Origin: Ipomoea triloba
Lineage: Eukaryota > Streptophyta > Magnoliopsida > Solanales > Convolvulaceae
DNA: 64,000 nucleotides
NCBI RefSeq assembly: GCF_003576645.1
Contig: NC_044920.1
Location: 25,120,326 to 25,184,325 of the forward strand
Direction of reading: 5' to 3'
Part shown: positions 56,868 through 64,000 of the stretch, piece after piece
How the letters are laid out: each line of letters opens with the position of its first letter
Position numbering within the stretch: the stretch's first letter is position 1
The notes under the pieces: generated by a model
Seen by the model: the letters and a program-made list of their open reading frames with translations, nothing else
The model's database searches: none
Told to the model about the DNA's origin: nothing
Translations under genes and position numbers: made by a program

Positions 56868-56869
56868 TA

Positions 56870-59800
56870 TTTTTTCAGTCAATTATGTTAGATTGACGAT
56901 CAACGATCAACTGCTCAACTCATAAAATCAACATTTATAAAATTGATGGTGTGGAACAACACCATATATATATTCCCATTATATTGTAATAATAATCATG
57001 TAATGTGATTGCATTTTAAAACAAATTCTAGGTGTAACGGGTAGGTTATATATGGTGAGAAGGCTCATCAATCAAAGAAGGGTGGCTGTGGCCTGTGGGG
57101 CAGGCTAAAAAAGGTCCGGTCTAGGCCGGGTCCAAACGAACCCGTTCAAGGCTTCAACCAACTCATTTTTAATTACCAAACTCTGCAGATTCGAGGAAGG
57201 TGAGAGTCGCCCACAAGTAATGACCGCGCACTGGCCGGCCGGCCCGGCTGGACCGGACCAGGTAGCTCCTACGGGTCATCAAGAAAACCAGGACCGTTCA
57301 TCTCACGTGGTATGATGGCGATGGTTTTTGACCTGTCGTGGGGTACCGGTGGTGGCGGTTCAAAGCATCTAAACCGCTCTTTGGCTCTGTTGTAATAAAA
57401 TAACTGTACACTGTACAGTACCAACTACCTGTTGAATTGCTTCAATGCACTTGCCCGGTTGCAGTTCACGTTTGGTTCATTTTGGGACTACATGTTTTCT
57501 CTTTTTTTCTTTTTTCTTTTTTTCTTTTTTTTTAAATTACAGTACGTAATAAGTTCATCACTAACTTTACTCAAATTATTGGACCAATCAATGCACATGC
57601 AAATATGAGCATGTACCTTTACTACCTTATATATTGTTTTCAATTTCCCTTGAAAAAAAAAAAACAAGGATTTGCTTATTTATATGAATCTAATTAGATA
57701 TGGCTAACAAATAGGTAGGGACCTTGGTCCCTTCCTATCACCCCCCCAAAAAAAAAAAGAAAAAAAAAAAACGAATAGGGGCAAATCTCGTTGTAACATG
57801 AAAGGTGTTATTACTATGGGAAAACATAGTTTGCGATTGATGGGGCAAAAGGTCCTAATTGAATAGAAAATCTCTTAAATAATAAAAATATGTCTAAGAT
57901 CAGAGTATATTCAATAATAGTAGCCCCTAACATTATAGTTAATTAAACTTCAAGTGAGAATTGCTTATTGACCTTTTTGGTTTGAACTGGTCAGTTATGT
58001 ACAATTCGGATTAAGTTACCTTCTCGTGGTCTTTTGTCGACTAGAGCCACAATGTATGTTTCACGCATAGTACACATTCAAGTAGCAGCTATGAGTTTCA
58101 AAATGTCTTTGTTCCAATTGCACAAAATCTTTCTAGTGTGATTTACTTATCATGTGACTTCTAAAGGGATTGAGGGACGGTCAAGTGGGTCCCTTCCTTT
58201 CGATCAAATTTGTCACATAATACCTTCTTCGTATAACACAATTTACTACTTCTTTGTAGGAAAGAAGGTGAGAGTTAGCCATGTGATAGGTGAATGGGGG
58301 TGGCAGGGGAGTGAAGTTGTTGGCCTCCCTTACATGTCTTGCCAATGTCCCAACCCAAATCTTCTTTGCCCTCTTAGACTTGATCCGACCTTATATCTTG
58401 TCGTGTTGGGACACCTAGTATAGTTATGTCCCAATTCATGATAATCGCGATGATATTTTATATTTATTAATTATTCATAAATTGATCGATCAATTATACT
58501 ACGAGTGATTGATATTTATGCGATTACATCACACAAATGATTTGACGGGTAAAAATTGGGTGATTATTTAATGGCCAGCTATAAGGGATATAAAATAATC
58601 CTAGCATTTTGTGCAATCTAATTTCATCTATTATATATTGCATTGCATTTCACTTCCCCAAATGGGCAGCGCAATTATATTAGGGATTGAAAGGGCAGGC
58701 AGAGTTTGCGGAAGTGATTGTGGGTGCTCAGTTCAGCTGCCTTTGCCTGTGCGCCGCAAAGATGAGGAATCTTTAATTTATTCTTCACATTAACACCTTT
58801 TCCAACTTCACAGTATCCTACTCTTCAACTTGTCCATAAATTAGTATTGTTTTCATCTACTTGCTCCATCCAAAAGTGTTAGTCTTTTGTTTGACACCTT
58901 CGAGAACTATATTTTAATCAAGAAAGGATAAAGTTATTCTTAACATTAATAAATTTGTTTAATATCACGGATTTAGTTTTGATGATACAGACATAAAGAA
59001 GTCAAGTATGTAATATATTTAATAATAAGTCAAAAACTTGTGTTAGACTATTTAACTGATCGTTGTCTAAAATTTCGGTTAAGTCGGTTAACCAATAGTT
59101 TCGAACCAAATTAACCATTAACTAAAATTTTACAAAAATCTCTAATCATTAACCAAATTGAAATATTTCGGTTAAAAAAGGATTAATTAAGTAATAGTTT
59201 ATTACTTAATTAAGTAATAGTTTCTTTAGTTTCATTCAAAATAAATCAAACTCATTCTTTAATTGCATTCTCCGTTGCTACAGTGGGGGCAGATCCTGGT
59301 CTTCATTACTTTACTTTTACTTGAAGAAAGTAAAATGTGGGATTTCTTTTGTTTCACACAATTACATGCATGTTCTCTTTTCATATTCTGTGCCTGAATT
59401 TGCCTTTTGATCCACTGATTTTGTCCCCCCCTTTCACATATCCCTCCTTATACGGATTACGGCGTATCGATCCACTCCCTAATAGGGCAATAGACCACCA
59501 AATAACCTATATTAGTTAAAGGACTAAAAAAATGAGAATTACTATTATAATTTTAGAGAAATTTAATTCGAGAGAGTGTATTCAAATGACTTGGTCAATT
59601 AGATGAGAGTTTTATTTGGTCATTTCTTAGTCGTTGTGATTGTGTTGTTTAAATCTATTGATCTTAACTATCAGAGACATTAGTTATTAACTCAATGAGA
59701 TAATTTAAATGTAGAGCCGTCAAAACGGACTTAACCCGTCGAGCTAACTCGTCACGTTCCGTCAAAAGAGCGGCGCGGGCTCATATTTTAGAAGCCCATT

Positions 59801-60944
59801 TTAAGGCTGGCTAGGCGGGGGCCGCCAGCCCGCCCTTTTTATTCTTTTTTTTTTTTAATTTTTTTTAATTATTTTTTAGTTTTAATTGAATTAGGATTAA
59901 TAGATTGATTATTATTTATTAATGTTAAATTTTATTTTTGTTATTGAACGACGTACAAAGGAATCATTACATTTACGCCATAATTAAAAATCTAAAATTA
60001 AACCACAATACTATCAATTTATCTTGTTTAACTTGTCAGACTCTCCTATAAAGCAATAATTCTCCTCCAAAGAACACATTTGACATGATCAAGGGTGACC
60101 CGGCCTTTGCAGGTGTGAAATGGCTCAAATGAACATCCATTGCAGGTAAATTAAAGAAAGTTCCATGCATCTATCCATCTTCTTATCCATCCATTTTGAC
60201 CAGAGATTATTTTAATCCAATCTATTGTCTTACGTTGGCACACCACTTTTTGTGCAATCAATTAGCGTAAAATACTCGATTACAAAATTGCAAAGTCAAA
60301 ATGGATAACCATGAAATTAAACCACGAATGAAAGCCACCGGCCGGGCGGGCGCATATATGCAGCCACCATGAGAAAGGGCGTGTGGCTAAAACTCATGGC
60401 TTTGCATAAACCAATGATAGTGCCGTGACTCTTGGACCGGTCCATCAGCCGAAGTCTCCACTCGCATGATTAATTATTTTAACTATGTGTAGTCCGTGCC
60501 TGCATATTTAATGGTGACATATTGGCTTATGTTATGTACAATTCATTTATCACCGCTCTTTTTTAGCCTTCCAACTTGGGGGGTCCCTTAGTTTCTCCTT
60601 TGATGGGGACTTCTTGAAGCCAATGGGTCAAAATATTTTTGGCCTGTTCAAAAATATATTTACATGGGAAAGCATTTGGTACGTTCGATTTGGCCGGAGA
60701 TAGCTCGATGGAATTGTCAAAGTCATGTCTACTATTTAAAAAATAGTTGAGTCACACGTGTCATTTTAGTGGGATTTACATTTTTTTTATGTGATTTATA
60801 GACTATTACATAACGATTGGGTTTATCCAACACACTCTTTCATGTAGTAACTGCGAGGTTTTCTCGTCACAAAAAAATAAATTATGAGTTGATAAATTTT
60901 ATATAATAACTCGTAAATCATACAAAAGATGTAAACTAGAAATA
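56870..60944. other. Intergenic DNA with transposon relics
   Basis: No gene supported. 57090-57400 is GC-richer, with ccggcc/ggccgg words. 59712-59850 begins agagccgtcaaaacgga and contains gcgggggccgccagcccgcc, typical of the end of plant hAT transposons; the other end was not found. ORFs at 58154 and 59337 have no recognisable features. Confidence 0.4.
59712..59850. mobile_element. hAT transposon end (relic)
   Basis: agagccgtcaaaacggactt followed by aacccgtcgagc and a GC-rich hairpin resembles the subterminal region of plant hAT elements. Only one end is recognised. Confidence 0.4.
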
Positions 60945-61335
60945 TGAAGAAGGGAAAAAGGTCAAACACCCTCTAACTTTGTGTAAGAAGTCAATTAAGC
61001 CCCCAAATTTTTAAAAGCTGCAATTAGATACATTAGCATATTAATTTAGTGCATCAAGACTCAAAACTTTAAATGTGACCTGCTATAGCAGGGTAGCGGA
61101 GCTCTGGTGACAATTCGACAAAAGATTGACCAACAAGTCACAGGAAAAAGCGATCAAATTGGTCGCCGTCTCTGTCGACTGGAGGAGGCGATCGGTGTAA
61201 TTAAGATTTTAGGTCTTGATGCACTAAATTAATATTTAATATGTTAATGTGTCTAATTGCAGCTTTTGAAAGCTTATAAATATAATTGACTTCTTAAACA
61301 AAATTAGATGGTGTATTTGATATTTTCTTCAATAT
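60945..61335. mobile_element. Palindromic MITE upstream of the MAPKKK gene
   Basis: Left arm (gtcaaacaccctctaac, aagaagtcaattaa, aaaagctgcaattagatac, ttaatttagtgcatcaagac) returns inverted on the right up to 61335. Unpaired centre (61080-61195) with tggtcgccgtctctgtcgac. About 390 bp; ends 460 bp before the ATG of the kinase gene. Confidence 0.7.
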
Positions 61336-61633
61336 AACAATTGGTCCACGATATTAATTGCCAATTTTCCCTATGAAGAAATATCTTTGTGATTTTGGGC
61401 ATGAACCCACCACCACGTTTTTTTAAAAAACTGGTGGACTACGCTATTTGACTCCAAATTAGGAAAACAAAAAATCAAAATAAACATGCCTTTCCATATC
61501 ACGTGCTCCTACGACCGCTGCTATATTCTCACACGCACGTTCGCGACTTGGCGTCACCGTGTATGCAATTTTTTCTTTAATACTTTCCTTAAAAAAAAAA
61601 TTAGAAATTTAGAAATTAGATTCTCCACCCCAA

Positions 61634-61641
61634 TATATATA
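61634..61641 (+). promoter_or_regulatory. TATA box of the MAPKKK gene
   Basis: TATATATA 166 bp upstream of the ATG, followed by a pyrimidine-rich leader (61700-61740). Confidence 0.6.
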
Positions 61642-61799
61642 CCCCTCTGGCTCTGTTCCACAAGTCATTGTTAGTCGTGATCTCAACAAGTAAAAAATCT
61701 CTCTGTTTCTTCTTCTTCCCCGCCTCTCTCATTCTTTCTTCACAAGAAATTAAACCCATTAAGTGTTAGGGTTTTGGCTTAACAAATCCATCTTTTTCC

Positions 61800-62855
61800 A
61801 TGGATTGGGTTCGTGGTGAGACGGTAGGCCACGGGAGTTTCGGGAAAGTAAGCTTGGCCAATCCAAGAAATAGCGTCGCCGGAGTTTCGCCGGCGATGGT
61901 TGTCAAGTCTTGCTCGGCGACGCGGGCGGCGTCGTTGTTGAACGAGAAACGGATACTGGATGAGCTCCAGGGCTGCCCGGAGATTGTTCGGTGCTTCGGA
62001 GACAGTTATAGTTTCGAGAAGGGCGAGAAGCTGTACAATGTGTTGTTGGAGTTCGCTTCTCGGGGATCATTAGCGGATAAGATTAAGGATTCGGGGGATT
62101 ATAGGTTGCCTGAATTTGAGATTCGTAGGTATACCAAGGCTCTGCTTCGTGGCCTGAGGTTTATTCATGAAACGAGGTATGTTCACTGTGATGTTAAGCT
62201 TGAGAATATTTTGTTGGGCGAGGATGGGCGGATTAGGATTGCGGATTTTGGGTTGGCTAAGAGATGTGGAGAAGGGGAGAGTTTTGGGGGGGATTTGAGG
62301 GGTACGCCGATGTATATGTCGCCGGAGATGGTGTCCGGCGGCGAGCAGGGGCCGGCGGCGGATATATGGGCGCTTGGGTGCGCGGTGGCGGAGATGGTTA
62401 CCGGAGCTCCGGCGTGGAATTGCTCCAATTTGGCAGCGCTGCTGATGAGAATTGGGGTCGGGGGAGAAGTCCCTGAAATTCCCGGGGAGTTGTCATCGGA
62501 CGGTAGAGATTTTCTGGGGAAGTGTTTTCTTAAGGACCCGAGAAAAAGATGGACGGCGGAGATGCTTCTAAATCATCCTTTCGTCGCCGCCGTCGACGAC
62601 AATGACGGCGCCGCCACTGTTACATTGAAAGACAAATCTCCGGCTCCCTCCACTTCCCCTCGATGCCCGTTCGATTTCCCGGATTGGACGTCGGAAACAG
62701 CGTCCCGGCAATCCTCCGTTACATGCTCAATTACATCCTTGCCGGAATCAGAATTCTCCCGGCCGGCTTGGCCGGCGACAAGACTGCGGGGACTAGTCAG
62801 TGACCACTCACCCAATTGGTCTGAAGATGCTGACGAGTGGGTAATCATTAGGTGA
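61800..62855 (+). CDS. MAPKKK17/18-type protein kinase
   Basis: Intronless, 351 codons, as in the Arabidopsis MAPKKK15-21 group (the MEKK-like, ABA-related members 17 and 18). Kinase motifs: glycine loop GHGSFGKV (10-17), ATP lysine 36 (MVVKS), helix C Glu49, catalytic loop HCDVKLEN (129-136, with HCD instead of HRD, usual in this group), DFG (149-151), GTPMYMSPE (168-176) and ADIWALGC (187-194). The kinase domain starts almost at the N-terminus and ends near 262 (LLNHPFVAA). A Ser/Pro-rich tail follows and ends SEDADEWVIIR. Members activate MKK3 and group C MAP kinases in ABA and drought responses; this is inferred from the family, not shown here. Codon use is GC-rich relative to flanking DNA. 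Confidence 0.9.
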   Translation: MDWVRGETVGHGSFGKVSLANPRNSVAGVSPAMVVKSCSATRAASLLNEKRILDELQGCPEIVRCFGDSYSFEKGEKLYNVLLEFASRGSLADKIKDSGDYRLPEFEIRRYTKALLRGLRFIHETRYVHCDVKLENILLGEDGRIRIADFGLAKRCGEGESFGGDLRGTPMYMSPEMVSGGEQGPAADIWALGCAVAEMVTGAPAWNCSNLAALLMRIGVGGEVPEIPGELSSDGRDFLGKCFLKDPRKRWTAEMLLNHPFVAAVDDNDGAATVTLKDKSPAPSTSPRCPFDFPDWTSETASRQSSVTCSITSLPESEFSRPAWPATRLRGLVSDHSPNWSEDADEWVIIR

Positions 62856-63982
62856 TCTCATTGGTCGAGATTAAAAATTTTTTTTAGACCTGTTCTTATA
62901 ATTGTATTAGCATTTTGCCTACTAATTCGAAAAATTTTTAAATCTTTGATGTACATATGAGGGGAATATACTTGGGAATCCCCAAGTTCCAACTGTACAA
63001 TGTTAGTTTAATGATGACAGAAGTGAATGAATCGAATTCTTGGGAAACATGAGACTTGCAATTTAGGCAATTTCTATGATTTCTTTTTTTTGGTTTTAAT
63101 AATGTTGGGGTGACGAACTGAGGATGACATTCAGAAAGAAGATGTATATAATGCGGAACGATTCTGTTACCACTTTCGCAAGTTGCAACGACCATAAAAT
63201 CACGGCTCAAACTCCAATAAAAATATCATTGGAAAGGGCCAAAGGGGGATGCAACTCGTAAGCAGATAAGTGAAGAGATAACAAGTACTTTCCTTTCGGT
63301 AAAAGTTGCAACTCCCGTTAAACAACGGCGCTGTCTTTTCTATGTTGTTTATGTTTTTTTTTTTAAAGATTTCCGGTGCATGTACTTTGAATTATACAGA
63401 GTACTCAGTGAGTCAGTGGACGTGCATCAGGTGAGTAGTCGATTAATCGATTAATCATGAACATGTCAAAGAATTATCGAGCACAATAAGCTTTTTTAGT
63501 ATATAAAGAGAAGAGTTTGATGCCACTGAATCAGAAGGTCCTTGGTAACACAATAAGCTTTAAAAGGACATTTTGAAGATATTTAGAAGACTTGTTACCA
63601 AATTCGTTTCAATTTCCTCTATTTTTTTTATTTTTTATTTTTTGTTTTAAAAAAGAGGATCTTACCTTTTAAGAAGAAAAATCAAGCTCAATTTAGAAAA
63701 GTTTCTTAGTCTAAATTTGTAAACTAAGGCTAGTCGCCTATGTATAAATACCCTTCGAAGGACACATGGTAAGGGGTTCGATTTCTACTTTCTTACAATA
63801 AAATTATTTTCACATTGTTTACAATAATGTTAGCCTTATGATAAACTACCTTGTAGTCGTAAAATCAACATCAAGATATGCTTCTAGTAGTACCGTGGGA
63901 TTAGCCAACAAGTCTAACTAATTACAAAGTCAACAGTAATCAACTTTGTTGTGGTTTTCTTGGACCAACATCATTTTTTTTT
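62856..63982. other. Downstream flank of the MAPKKK gene
   Basis: 3' UTR and AT-rich DNA. At 63725-63800 ggggttcgatttct resembles a box B with an upstream aaggctagtcgcc, perhaps a SINE relic. No gene supported. Confidence 0.4.
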
Positions 63983-64000
63983 GGGGGGGGGGGGGGGGGG
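63983..64000. other. Terminal poly-G run
   Basis: Eighteen G at the end of the window, directly after an eight- to nine-base T run. It may be a true homopolymer or a sequencing or assembly artefact. Confidence 0.7.

Noticed and set aside
58154..58423. 89-codon ORF
   Set aside because: No motif, no supporting splice or promoter signals.

Overview
The window is nuclear DNA of a flowering plant, AT-rich between genes, with plant-type split genes, plant tRNAs and many plant transposons. The zeaxanthin epoxidase, HSFB1 and RALF34 proteins look most like those of Solanales, and the recurring word TACGGAGTA suggests Convolvulaceae (Ipomoea-like); the family assignment is inference, not a database result.

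Seven protein genes are supported. On the minus strand: a centrin gene running off the left edge (160-502); HSFB1/TBF1, a class B heat shock factor (3313-5147) with two upstream ORFs and a purine-rich tract in its leader; and a 16-exon zeaxanthin epoxidase (42777-48097). On the plus strand: a 13-exon CLASRP-like SR protein (23292-27203); an intronless plant protein with a possible SMI1/KNR4-like fold (31940-33145); a RALF34-type peptide precursor (52948-53337); and an intronless MAPKKK17/18-type kinase (61800-62855). Two tandem tRNA-Arg(TCT) genes lie at 51255-51467. The plant copes with heat and pathogens (HSFB1), ABA synthesis (ZEP), ABA-linked kinase signalling and RALF signalling through these genes, but they do not form a cluster with one shared function.

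Most of the remainder is mobile DNA. At 5778-12358 a fold-back MITE has been hit by a three-LTR, partly inverted LTR retrotransposon (7271-12253, target duplication GACTC). At 17488-21406 a roughly 255-bp tandem array has been split by a 2.7-kb solo LTR (target duplication GATTG) that is itself full of tandem repeats. Also present are a second solo LTR (34858-35405), two intact SINEs with target duplications, a LINE 3' end, Stowaway, Harbinger, Mutator-like and hAT-like MITEs, and five tiny poly(A)-tail-only insertions bracketed by target duplications.

Main points for follow-up: the inverted three-LTR element, the tail-only micro-insertions, the HSFB1 leader architecture, ten copies of TACGGAGTA in noncoding DNA, and the interleaved inverted repeats at 54569-55153. 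The sequence contains a 555-bp N gap (9995-10549), a single N (39885) and a terminal poly-G run, so assembly errors near these must be kept in mind.
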